DNA of 64,000 bases from an uncultured Sutterella sp. (GTDB taxonomy: Bacteria; Pseudomonadota; Gammaproteobacteria; Burkholderiales; Burkholderiaceae_F). Every line of letters starts with the position of its first letter. Position 1 is the stretch's first letter. Shown piece by piece: positions 25,341-33,554 of this stretch. The stretch lies in NCBI GenBank assembly GCA_900545275.1, contig UQYG01000011.1, positions 50,926 through 114,925 of the forward strand, read 5' to 3'. The notes under the pieces are model-generated. The model had not been told where the DNA came from, made no database searches, and saw only the letters and a program-made list of their open reading frames with translations. The translations under genes and the position numbers were made by a program.

Positions 25341-26033
25341 TCAGTCGGAAACCGCAAAGGCCGCAGCCTTTTCGGCGTGAAGGATCGTCGTGTCGAAGAC
25401 CGGCAGAGGCGAGTCCTTCTGTCGGACGAGAAGACCGATTTCCGTACAGCCGAGCACCACGGCTTCGGCGCCCTTTTCCTTCAGATCCCGGATGATGCGC
25501 ACGAACTCTCGGCGCGACTCGTCGCGGATCACGCCGAGGCAGAGTTCCTCGTAGATCACGCGGTTGACGGCCTCGACGTCCTCCGGCGTCGGGATCAGAA
25601 CGTCGAGTCCGCGCGCGAGAAGCCGGGACTTGTAGAAGTCCTGCAGCATCGTGTACTTCGTGCCGAGCAATGCCGTGCGGCGAAGCCCCGCCGCAAGGAG
25701 CGCGTCCGCCGTCGCGTCGGCGATGTGCAAAAGCGGCACCCCCGCGGCGCGTTCAACTTCGTCGGCGACCTTGTGCATGGTGTTGGTGCAGATGACGATC
25801 GCGTCGGCCCCCGCCGCGACGAGTCCCTTGGCGGCGCGCCCGAGCAATTCGGCGCTTCCCGCCCAGTCGCCCTCGGCCTGTTGCTCTTCGACCTCGGCGA
25901 AGTCGACGCTGTAGAGGAGGATCTTCGCGGAATGCAGGCCTCCAAGCGATTTCGCGACGCGTTCGTTGATTTCCTTGTAATAGGTGACGGTACTCTCCCA
26001 ACTCATGCCGCCCAGAAGGCCTAGCGTTTTCAT
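25341..26033 (-). CDS. Aspartate/glutamate racemase family protein
   Basis: Cofactor-independent racemase of 230 residues. The two catalytic cysteines are C82 in ICTNTMHK and C196 in VLGCTEIG. The N-terminus KTLGLLGGMSWESTVTYY is typical of the YgeA/RacD group. GGGAGA precedes the ATG at 26033; the longer reading lacks homology. It is cotranscribed with the AEC carrier, suggesting turnover or exchange of an acidic D- or L-amino acid. Confidence 0.92.
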   Translation of the reverse strand: MKTLGLLGGMSWESTVTYYKEINERVAKSLGGLHSAKILLYSVDFAEVEEQQAEGDWAGSAELLGRAAKGLVAAGADAIVICTNTMHKVADEVERAAGVPLLHIADATADALLAAGLRRTALLGTKYTMLQDFYKSRLLARGLDVLIPTPEDVEAVNRVIYEELCLGVIRDESRREFVRIIRDLKEKGAEAVVLGCTEIGLLVRQKDSPLPVFDTTILHAEKAAAFAVSD

Positions 26034-26164
26034 GACAATCTCCCAAAAAAAACAAACACCTTCATCATCCCGCAAACACAAAGAGGCTCACAAGAGGAAT
26101 AAGGAAAAGACGGTAGCGGAAAGCCCGAACCCTGCTGCGAAGCCCACCGTTTCGCTCAAGAAGA

Positions 26165-26191
26165 AAGGGGAACGAAAACGCCGCTCCCCTT
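26165..26191 (-). terminator. Terminator after the ferredoxin-like pseudogene
   Basis: AAGGGGA (26165-26171) and TCCCCTT (26185-26191) form a stem. On the minus strand it is followed by TCTTCTTG. Confidence 0.6.
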
Positions 26192-26232
26192 CCCCTGCTG
26201 CGCCGCCGACACCCCGTCGGGCGACTCGGCGC

Positions 26233-26847
26233 TTACGCCTTAAGGTCCTTCGTCCGGAAGTCCACCGAAGAGCTCGCGTAGCGCACCTTGGGTCCGGTTC
26301 CGGCCTTTTCGGTCATTTTTTGGGCCGCGTCCCAGGCCTTGCGCTCCCCGGGGTTTTCGAGGTCCACGAGGCGCAGGGCCCCCGTCGGACAATGCTCGAC
26401 GCAGGCGGGCTTGCGGCCCTCCTTGAGGCGGTGCGAACGGAGCGCGCAGTGTTCGGCCTTGCCCGGCGTTCTTTCCTGATGCGCTTCGAAAACGCGCTCG
26501 ACGAGCGGCGCCTTGTCGGGCCAATAGCTTGTGACGCCCTTCGTATTGAACTGCGGAACACCGTAGGGACAGGCTGCGAGACAACGCTGACAGCCGATGT
26601 ACTTCTTCACGTCGACGAGCACTTCCCCGAAGGGCCCCTTGTAGACGGCCTTGACGGGACAGACGGCAAGGCACGCCGGATTCTCGCAATGCTGACACGA
26701 CGTACGGAAGTAGTGGATGCGCAGGGCCTTGGGGTCTTCTACGCGCTGAATGCGGTTCCACGCGATACCCGGAGCATTTAACTCCTTGGAGAGGACGATT
26801 GTCCTTCCCTCAAGGTAACGCCCCGATCCTTTCTTACGCAACCGCAT
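26233..26847 (-). pseudogene. Decayed DmsB/NrfC-type 4Fe-4S electron-transfer subunit
   Basis: About 204 residues resemble the iron-sulfur subunit of molybdopterin oxidoreductases, with CQHCENPACLAVCP and CQRCLAACPYG intact. Two defects stand out. The first cluster motif that should precede KELNAPGIAW is absent, and none of the three frames upstream supplies it. The third cluster reads HCALRSHR, with arginine (CGT) where the second cysteine is expected, one transition from TGT. No good ribosome site precedes the ATG at 26847; a TTG at 26868 is an alternative. No catalytic or membrane subunit is adjacent. It is probably a 5'-truncated remnant, but a divergent functional protein is not excluded. 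Confidence 0.7.
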
Positions 26848-26935
26848 GAACCACGACCGGTTTGTCAAATTCTAGAAATCGCCGGAGGTGAAAATGACGT
26901 TTTTCGCGCAAGGAATAGCGCCCTTTTCCGGGCAG

Positions 26936-26958
26936 TTGTCAAGAAAACCTTGACAACC
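26936..26958. promoter_or_regulatory. 9-5-9 inverted repeat with TTGACA in both arms
   Basis: GTTGTCAAG (26936-26944), AAAAC, CTTGACAAC (26950-26958). Each arm holds a consensus -35 hexamer on one strand. No matching -10 is clear on the plus strand; on the minus strand a weak TATTCC-like box follows. A further TTGACA lies on the minus strand near 26868. It sits between the ferredoxin remnant and the 5'-nucleotidase gene, and may be an operator. Confidence 0.45.
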
Positions 26959-27198
26959 GACGCCCGGCCGGCGCCCCGGCATTCGAAAGGCTTCACCGCG
27001 AACATTGGCCGAAGCTCCCGGCAAACTACCGAGAAATCCTCGGCAGTTGCCCGTCCGGTCGGCTTGTGGCCTTCGACGGGTCCTTTTCCGGTCACTCGAC
27101 CGAACCTCTCGGCCGCGAGCTTTTCCCTGCGTAGAACGACGTTTCGCGGCGGCGAGGCGATAGAATGTGCGGCGTCCCGCTCTCCCCTTTCGATTTCC

Positions 27199-28821
27199 AT
27201 GCGCTTCTCGGTCCTCCTTTGCGCCCTCCTGGCGGCGCCTCTTCTCTCCCAAGCTTCCCGTGCCGCCGACTTTGAACTCACGATCGTGCACGCGAACGAC
27301 ACCCATTCGGCTGCTGCCGGGATTGACGATCGTTATGCCGCCTGCCGCGAGGACGTCGCCTGCACGGGCGGCTACGCCCGCATCGTGGCGCAGGTCAGTG
27401 CGCTCCGGAAGGAAAATCCCGCGCTCCTTGCGCTCGACGCGGGCGACTTCTGGCAGGGAACGCACTTCTTTCGCACGGGCGGCCCCGAGTGGGCCCTGGC
27501 CGCCATGAAGCGCATTCCTTGGGATGCGGTAACGCTCGGCAACCACGAGTTCGACGCCGGGTGCGCCGAGACGCTTCGATACGTCGAAAACCTTCCGATG
27601 CCCGTCGTCGCGGCCAACATTCTCCCGAGTCCCGAGTGCCCGGCATCGAAAGCTCCGTTCAAGCCCTACATCGTGAAAACGGTCGCGGGCGTGCGCATCG
27701 GCATCGTCGGGATCGCCAACGACGAAGGGCGCGAAGTCTCCGCCGCCTGTCCGGCGACGAAATTCGAAGACCGCGCCGAATCTCTCCGAAAGGCCGTTTC
27801 CGCACTCGAAAAAGAAGGCGTGCGCCACATCGTCGCGTTGACGCACGTGGGCTACAAGGCGGACATCGAACTCGCCGAAGCCGTCCCCGAGGTCGACGTG
27901 ATCGTGGGCGGACACACGCACAGCGTGCTCGGCGGCCATCCGAACTCAGAAGGTCCCTATCCGACCGTCGTAAAGCACCCGAACGGGAATAAAACGCTCG
28001 TCGTTCAGGCAGGACGCTCGACCCGATATCTCGGCGTGATCAAGGTACGTTTCGACAATGAAGGACACGTGGCGGACTACACGGGCGACCTCACGGAATT
28101 GACGCCCGAAATGCCCCGCGACGCTGCGACCGAGCGCTTCGTGCTCCGTTCCGGCGAAGCGGTGGAAAAGGAGCGAAAGCGCGTCCTTGCGACGAATCGG
28201 GAGCGCTTCTTCGACGGTCTCGACGACTGCCGGGAGGGCGAGTGTCTCGCCGGCCTGTGGACGGCGGACGCTCTTCTCGACTGGGGACGGAGTTTTGGCG
28301 CCGAAGCGGCCTTCCTCAACGGCGGGGCGCTGCGCGCGCCCCTTCCGATCGGCCCCGTGACGCACGCCGACATTTTGGACATTCATCCCTTCGGAAATCA
28401 CGCCGCGGTCGTGGAGATGACGGGAAGCGTCCTCCTTGCGGCGATCGAGCACGGCCTCTCGGAACCGGACCTCAAGAGTCCCCGTCTTCTGCAGACGTCG
28501 GGGCTTCGCTACCGCGTGGCGCCCGAACGTCCGATCGGCTCGCGCGTCGCGGCGGCGGAAATCCGGCGCGGCGGCGAATGGTTCCCGCTCGAACCGCAAA
28601 GAACCTACCGCATCGTCACGACCGCCTATCTCCTTGACGGGGGCGATCAGTTCAGTATGCTCAAAGCCCTTCCCCCGGCGCTGGCGCGCGGTCCCCTCGA
28701 AGCGGAGCTTCTCGAGCGTTTCCTCGAAGACCGCCGCGACGCCGCGGGCGAACTGCGGCTTCCCGAAACCGGGCGCATCCTTGGAATGCCCTTTCGAGAG
28801 AAAGTCGGGGCAAAACCCTGA
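27199..28821 (+). CDS. Periplasmic 5'-nucleotidase/UshA-like metallophosphoesterase
   Basis: The 540-residue product starts with a signal peptide MRFSVLLCALLAAPLL ending near SRAAD. Metal-binding motifs of the metallophosphoesterase domain follow: HANDTHS, LDAGDFWQG, TLGNHEFD and GGHTHS. The C-terminal 5'-nucleotidase domain (about residues 330-500) has FLNGGALRAPLP and DILDIHPFGN. It likely strips phosphate from nucleotides for salvage. The ATG at 27199 has no Shine-Dalgarno; a -10-like TAGAAT lies at 27161. The upstream in-frame extension has no homology. Confidence 0.92.
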   Translation: MRFSVLLCALLAAPLLSQASRAADFELTIVHANDTHSAAAGIDDRYAACREDVACTGGYARIVAQVSALRKENPALLALDAGDFWQGTHFFRTGGPEWALAAMKRIPWDAVTLGNHEFDAGCAETLRYVENLPMPVVAANILPSPECPASKAPFKPYIVKTVAGVRIGIVGIANDEGREVSAACPATKFEDRAESLRKAVSALEKEGVRHIVALTHVGYKADIELAEAVPEVDVIVGGHTHSVLGGHPNSEGPYPTVVKHPNGNKTLVVQAGRSTRYLGVIKVRFDNEGHVADYTGDLTELTPEMPRDAATERFVLRSGEAVEKERKRVLATNRERFFDGLDDCREGECLAGLWTADALLDWGRSFGAEAAFLNGGALRAPLPIGPVTHADILDIHPFGNHAAVVEMTGSVLLAAIEHGLSEPDLKSPRLLQTSGLRYRVAPERPIGSRVAAAEIRRGGEWFPLEPQRTYRIVTTAYLLDGGDQFSMLKALPPALARGPLEAELLERFLEDRRDAAGELRLPETGRILGMPFREKVGAKP

Positions 28822-28950
28822 AAATGACGAAAGCCCCCTGGAATTCCGAGAGAATCGGACAATTTCGACGCACCTTTTCTCAACCTTCTCCGCCACAGGG
28901 CCGCTAGACTTTTCTGCGTCCACAAGGCCTCTATTCCAAGGAGAAAAGAA

Positions 28951-30126
28951 ATGGCTTACGCAGTGCACAACTTCGACTACAACACGCCGACCCGTCTTCT
29001 CTTCGGGCGCGGCAAGATCGAACGCCTCCCCGAAGTGGCGGCGGAATTCGGAAAGAAGGTTCTGCTCGTCTACGGCGGGGGATCCGTCAAGAAGCTCGGC
29101 ATCTACGACAAGGTGAAGACGCTTCTTGCCGACTGTGAGATCTACGAATGCGCCGGCGTCGAACCCAACCCGAAGGTGACGAGCGTCAACGAGGGGGCCC
29201 GCCTTTGCCGCGAGCACGACGTCGACTTCGTCCTCGCCGTGGGCGGCGGCTCCGTAATCGACTGCGCCAAGGCGATCTGCGCGGCCCGCTACTACGAAGG
29301 CGACGCCTGGGACATCGTGACGGATCCCTCGAAGATCACGAAGGCCCTTCCCCTCGTGACGGTCCTCACGCTCTCCGCGACGGGAAGCGAATACGACGCC
29401 GCGGCCGTCATCTCGAACATGAACGAAAACAAGAAGATCGGCGTTCTGACGCCCGTCTTCTATCCGCGCGTTTCGATCTGCGACCCGGAATACACCTTCA
29501 CGGTTTCGAAGAAGCAGACGGCCGCGGGCTGCGCCGACATCATGTCGCACATCTTCGAGCAGTACTGCGTCAAGGATTCGAACCTCGTCTCCGACGGCCT
29601 GTGCGAAACGGTGCTGCGCGCCGTCCTCGGAATGGGCAAGCGCGCCTACGACAAGGGCGACGACTACGAAGCCCGCGCGACTCTCATGTGGGCGAGCTCG
29701 CTTGCCTGCAACGGCATCTGCGTGACGGGAAACTCCTTTGCCGCATGGGTGTGCCACGGGATCGAGCACGAACTCTCGGCCTTCTACGACATCACGCACG
29801 GCGAAGGCCTCGCGATCGTGACGCCCGTCTTCTTCCGCTACAGTCTGAACGACGAGACGGTCGGCCGCTTCGCGACGCTTGCGAACCGCGTCTTCGACGT
29901 CCCCTTCGAAGCGGACCTCTACGCGATGGCCGAAAAGGGCTTCCAAAAGCTCGAAGCCTTCTTCGCCTCGATCGGCCTGCCGTCGAAACTCTCGGAGGTC
30001 GGCATCACGAGCGACGAACACTTCGAAGCCATGGCCGAGAGCTGCATGAAGCTCTGGGACTTCTCGCAGGCGATCCGCCCGCTCAGTAAGGACGACGTCG
30101 TGGAAATTCTCAAGCGCTGCCTCTGA
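28951..30126 (+). CDS. Iron-containing alcohol dehydrogenase (butanol dehydrogenase-like)
   Basis: The 391-residue enzyme belongs to the Fe-dependent group III alcohol dehydrogenases of the BDH/YqhD branch. The NAD(P) site is visible as VGGGSVIDCAKAI, and metal ligands fall in the CADIMSHIFEQY and CHGIEHELS...THGEG regions. Such enzymes reduce aldehydes to alcohols in fermentation or detoxification. The ribosome site CCAAGGAGA is perfectly complementary to a nine-base stretch in the candidate small RNA just downstream on the other strand. A strong terminator follows. Confidence 0.94.
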   Translation: MAYAVHNFDYNTPTRLLFGRGKIERLPEVAAEFGKKVLLVYGGGSVKKLGIYDKVKTLLADCEIYECAGVEPNPKVTSVNEGARLCREHDVDFVLAVGGGSVIDCAKAICAARYYEGDAWDIVTDPSKITKALPLVTVLTLSATGSEYDAAAVISNMNENKKIGVLTPVFYPRVSICDPEYTFTVSKKQTAAGCADIMSHIFEQYCVKDSNLVSDGLCETVLRAVLGMGKRAYDKGDDYEARATLMWASSLACNGICVTGNSFAAWVCHGIEHELSAFYDITHGEGLAIVTPVFFRYSLNDETVGRFATLANRVFDVPFEADLYAMAEKGFQKLEAFFASIGLPSKLSEVGITSDEHFEAMAESCMKLWDFSQAIRPLSKDDVVEILKRCL

Positions 30127-30151
30127 CCGCAACGCATTGACGACGCTGAAT

Positions 30152-30190
30152 CCGCTTCGCCCGTTCTCCCCGCGGCGAAGCGGTTTTTCT
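30152..30190 (+). terminator. Terminator after the iron alcohol dehydrogenase
   Basis: CCGCTTCGCC (30152-30161) pairs with GGCGAAGCGG (30174-30183), followed by five T residues and another T tract. Confidence 0.92.
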
Positions 30191-30266
30191 TTTTCGGAAT
30201 ACCAAAAATGGCTATGAAGGCGACGCCTTCACCCTTCATGATGAAAGTCAAACTCTTTCTTTCATG

Positions 30267-30393
30267 AAAAAAACGGGTGAGCCGAAACGACCCACCCGAT
30301 CCAAGGAGACCCGAAACGGCCGGGCTTTTACACCCGGTTGCGCCGCTCAACCCGACCCCTCAGGTTCCATCCTTGCGGCGCTCCGTTTCCATG
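30267..30393 (-). ncRNA. Candidate small regulatory RNA
   Basis: An isolated minus-strand unit of about 127 bases has its own promoter (30400-30428) and terminator (CGGGTG 30274-30279 with CACCCG 30293-30298, then seven T on the minus strand). No minus-strand gene lies upstream, and the only frame inside codes for ten residues. An internal stem pairs 30320-30324 with 30333-30337. Between the two stems lies the minus-strand sequence GTCTCCTTGG (30301-30310), complementary to Shine-Dalgarno sites, including that of the alcohol dehydrogenase. Expression is untested. Confidence 0.5.
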
Positions 30394-30399
30394 GAAGAG

Positions 30400-30437
30400 A
30401 TAATACAGCAAATGAGAATCGTTTGCAATATTGAGAA
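30400..30437 (-). promoter_or_regulatory. Promoter of the candidate small RNA with a Fur-like box
   Basis: On the minus strand, TTGCAA (30428-30423) and TATTAT (30405-30400) are separated by exactly 17 bases. The interval and flank contain TGAGAA twice (30413-30418, 30432-30437) in an arrangement that partly matches a Fur box (about 10 of 14 positions of the 7-1-7 model). The promoter is convincing; the Fur assignment is weak. Confidence 0.5.
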
Positions 30438-30643
30438 CGAAAAATTTTGTCATCTCGAGGAGATCGGTGTCCGACGCGCGCAAAAAACGGGCGGATGCAT
30501 CGGTCTGTGGTTCGCAGAAAGAGCGTTTCAGAAATTTCGCCCGTTCGGCTGAGGAGCGTCGGCAATGTTCGCATAAATGAACACACAACCCCTGCATTTT
30601 CTAGGACAAATCGCTTATTTCCGCAGGTTTCGCTCCTCTTTTC

Positions 30644-30672
30644 TTGACGGGATTCTGTAAAATCCGTAGAGT
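30644..30672 (+). promoter_or_regulatory. leuABCD promoter
   Basis: TTGACG (30644-30649) and TAGAGT (30667-30672) with 17-base spacing. Transcription would begin near 30679, giving a leader of about 85 bases before leuA. Confidence 0.65.
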
Positions 30673-30689
30673 TTCTTACTGTGCAATAG

Positions 30690-30746
30690 CTCTTCTTCTG
30701 CAAAAAGAAGAGAACCGCAAAAAACCAGGGTGCCGAGAACGGCACC
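30690..30746 (+). promoter_or_regulatory. leuA leader with two hairpins
   Basis: CTCTTCTT (30690-30697) pairs with AAGAAGAG (30705-30712). GGTGCCG (30729-30735) pairs with CGGCACC (30740-30746), 17 bases before the ATG. No U tract follows and there is no convincing leader-peptide start, although a run of three leucine codons occurs in frame at 30690-30699. Translation-level control is possible. Confidence 0.4.
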
Positions 30747-30763
30747 GACGCCATGGAGTCAAC

Positions 30764-32350
30764 ATGACACAAGATCCCGATCACATTGTAATTTTCGACA
30801 CTACCCTTCGAGACGGAGAACAGGCGCTGCACCAGAGTCTCTCCCTACGACAGAAGCTGCAGATCGCCGAAGCGCTCGAAGAGCTCGGTGTCGACGTGAT
30901 CGAGGCGGGATTCCCCATTTCTTCGGAAGGCGACTTTCAGAGCGTCAAGGCGATCGCCGGCACGCTCACGCGCTGCGTCCCCTGCGGCCTCGCCCGGGCC
31001 CTCGAAAAGGACGTGGACGCCTGCGGCGAGGCGCTCAAGCTCGCCAAGCGCCGCCGCATCCACACCTTCATCGCCACCTCCGAAATTCACGTGCGCGACA
31101 AGCTGCGCAAGGACTACGGTCAGATCCGCGACATGGCGGTCGCGGCCGTGAAGCGCGCGACGAAGTACACGGACGACGTGGAATTCTCCTGCGAAGACGC
31201 CGGACGCACGCCGCTCGACGAACTCTGCCGCATGGTGGAGGCCGCGATCGACGCCGGAGCGACGACGATCAACATTCCCGACACGGTGGGCTACACCCTC
31301 CCCGACGAGTTCGGCGGGATCATCCGCCACCTCAGGAACACGGTCCCCAACATCGACAAGGCCGTCTTGTCGGTTCACTGCCACAACGACCTCGGAATGG
31401 CCACGGCCAATTCCCTCACCGCGGTGCAGAACGGCGCGCGGCAGATCGAATGCTGCATGAACGGGCTCGGCGAGCGCGCCGGGAACTGCTCGCTCGAAGA
31501 AGTGGCCGCGGCCATTCATCTGCGCCGCGAATACCTCAAGGGCCTCAAGACCGGAATCGACCTCTCCAAGATCGCCCGCACGGCCAACATCGTCTCGAAG
31601 ATCACCAACGAGCCGATCCCCGCGCACAAGGCGATCGTGGGTTCGAACGCCTTCTCGCACAGCTCCGGCATTCATCAGGACGGCGTCCTCAAAAACCGCG
31701 AGACCTACGAAATCCTCACGCCCGAATCCGTGGGCTTCACGGGGAACGTCATGCACATGACGGCCCGCTCGGGCCGTCACATGATCAAAGCCTGCCTCGA
31801 TCAGATGGGCTATCCCCCGGGATCCTACGACCTCTCAGCCCTCTACAAGCGCTTCCTCGCGCTCGCCGACCGCAAGGGCCAGGTCTACGACTACGACCTC
31901 GAAGCCCTCCTCTTCACGATGCGTCAGGAAGAGGACGACGAAGCCTTCGTGCTCGATCAGTTCAACGTCGTCTCGGGCTCGGGCGGCGTCATTCCGGTCG
32001 CGAGCGTCCGTCTTTTCGCCGGACGTCGCACCCGTACGGAATCCGCCTACGGCAACGGCCCGGTCGACGCGATCCTAAACACCATCGTGCGCCTCACGGG
32101 CATCAAGACGAAGCTTCTCACCTACAAGATCGAAGCCAACGGCGAAGGCCGCGACGCGCTCGGCCGCGTCAACGTCACGGTCGAGTACGACAACCGCATC
32201 TTCCACGGCATGGGCCTTTCGACCGACATTCTCGAAGCCTCGGCGCTCGCCTACATCAACGCCGTGAACGCGGTCGTGCGGCATCTTCGCGTCCAGGCGG
32301 CGCGCAACGGCAAGACCTTCAAGCTTCCCGCCATCGGAACGCTTCTCTGA
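30764..32350 (+). CDS. leuA: 2-isopropylmalate synthase
   Basis: First committed step of leucine synthesis, condensing acetyl-CoA with 2-oxoisovalerate. The 528 residues include the HMGL-like barrel with DTTLRDGEQ, the metal-binding CHNDLGMA motif and NGLGERAGN, then a C-terminal LeuA regulatory domain (about residues 390-520) that normally mediates leucine feedback. The ATG at 30764 is preceded by TGGAG; an upstream TTG reading adds 40 non-homologous residues and overlaps the promoter. First gene of leuABCD. Confidence 0.96.
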   Translation: MTQDPDHIVIFDTTLRDGEQALHQSLSLRQKLQIAEALEELGVDVIEAGFPISSEGDFQSVKAIAGTLTRCVPCGLARALEKDVDACGEALKLAKRRRIHTFIATSEIHVRDKLRKDYGQIRDMAVAAVKRATKYTDDVEFSCEDAGRTPLDELCRMVEAAIDAGATTINIPDTVGYTLPDEFGGIIRHLRNTVPNIDKAVLSVHCHNDLGMATANSLTAVQNGARQIECCMNGLGERAGNCSLEEVAAAIHLRREYLKGLKTGIDLSKIARTANIVSKITNEPIPAHKAIVGSNAFSHSSGIHQDGVLKNRETYEILTPESVGFTGNVMHMTARSGRHMIKACLDQMGYPPGSYDLSALYKRFLALADRKGQVYDYDLEALLFTMRQEEDDEAFVLDQFNVVSGSGGVIPVASVRLFAGRRTRTESAYGNGPVDAILNTIVRLTGIKTKLLTYKIEANGEGRDALGRVNVTVEYDNRIFHGMGLSTDILEASALAYINAVNAVVRHLRVQAARNGKTFKLPAIGTLL

Positions 32351-32376
32351 CGTCCTCCGCCGTTCACCCGACACCC

Positions 32377-32402
32377 CGTCGGAGGGGTTCCTCCCTCCGA
32401 CG
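32377..32402 (+). other. Intercistronic hairpin between leuA and leuB
   Basis: Perfect 10-bp stem CGTCGGAGGG (32377-32386) with CCCTCCGACG (32393-32402) and a six-base loop. No U tract follows, so it is more likely an RNA processing or stability element than a terminator. Confidence 0.6.
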
Positions 32403-32438
32403 CAAGCCTCACTCACTCTCATTCCAAGGACATCGCAA

Positions 32439-33527
32439 ATGACCCGTACCCATCGCATCGCCGTACTCGCCGGAGACGGCATTGGCCCAGAAGTCATGAC
32501 GGAAGCGCTCAAGGTCGTAAAGCGCGCCGGAGATCTCTTCGGATTCGTGCTCGAAACCGAAGAGGCCCTCGTCGGCGGCGCCGCGATCGACGCCTGCGGC
32601 ACCCCCTTGCCCGAAGCGACCCTCGCCGCCTGTGACAAGGCAGACGCCATTTTGTTCGGAAGCGTGGGCGGCCCCAAGTGGGACCATCTCCCGCACAAGG
32701 ACCGGCCCGAAGCGGGCGCCCTGCTGCCGCTTCGCAAGCGCTACAAGCTCTACGCGAACCTGCGTCCGGGACGCTTTTATCCGGGACTCGAGGCCATGTC
32801 TCCGCTTCGCGCGGACATCGCGGCGCGGGGCTTCGACATGGTGATCGTGCGCGAACTCACGGGCGGGATCTACTTCGGCGAGCCCAAGGGGCGCGTCACC
32901 GAAGACGGCGTAGTGCGCGCCTTCGACACCGAAACCTACAGCGTTCCCGAAATCGAGCGCATCGCCCGCATCGCCTTCGAGGCGGCCGGGGGCCGCCGCA
33001 AAAAGGTCACCTCGGTCGACAAGGCGAACGTTCTTGCGACCTCCGTGCTCTGGCGCGAAACCGTCGAGCGCATCGCGAAGGACTATCCCGACGTCGCGCT
33101 CGAACACATGTACGTCGACAACGCGACGATGCAGCTCATCAAGAACCCCGATCAGTTCGACGTGATGCTCACCTCCAACATGTTCGGCGACATCCTCTCG
33201 GACGAATGCGCCATGATCACGGGCTCGATGGGCATGCTCCCCTCCGCGAGCCTCGGCGTGGGCGGCTTCGGTCTTTACGAACCCTCGGGCGGCTCCGCCC
33301 CCGACATCGCCGGCAAGGGCATTGCCAATCCGATCGCCCAGATTCTCTCGGCCGCGATGATGCTCCGCTATTCGCTCGGCGAAACGGAAGCGGCCGACGC
33401 GATCGAGGCGGCCGTCACGAAAACTCTGGCCGACGGCATCCGTACGGGCGACATCGCCTTGGGCGGCCCCGCGGTCGGGACGAAGGAAATGGGCGACGCC
33501 GTTGCGGCCCGCGTAACGAAGGCCTGA
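32439..33527 (+). CDS. leuB: 3-isopropylmalate dehydrogenase
   Basis: NAD-dependent oxidative decarboxylation of 3-isopropylmalate in leucine synthesis. The 362-residue product starts with IAVLAGDGIGPEV and contains VRELTGGIYFGEP, the catalytic lysine region, and NMFGDILSDE with the metal-binding aspartates. It lies 88 bp after leuA and 27 bp before leuC in the same operon. Length matches the family. Confidence 0.97.
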   Translation: MTRTHRIAVLAGDGIGPEVMTEALKVVKRAGDLFGFVLETEEALVGGAAIDACGTPLPEATLAACDKADAILFGSVGGPKWDHLPHKDRPEAGALLPLRKRYKLYANLRPGRFYPGLEAMSPLRADIAARGFDMVIVRELTGGIYFGEPKGRVTEDGVVRAFDTETYSVPEIERIARIAFEAAGGRRKKVTSVDKANVLATSVLWRETVERIAKDYPDVALEHMYVDNATMQLIKNPDQFDVMLTSNMFGDILSDECAMITGSMGMLPSASLGVGGFGLYEPSGGSAPDIAGKGIANPIAQILSAAMMLRYSLGETEAADAIEAAVTKTLADGIRTGDIALGGPAVGTKEMGDAVAARVTKA

Positions 33528-33554
33528 AGAAGACCCTGGAAAGGAGAAAACGAA

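Noticed and set aside
30328..30597. An 89-residue minus-strand frame near leuA
   Set aside because: Composition is unlike the neighbours, there is no ribosome site, and it covers the promoter of the candidate small RNA.
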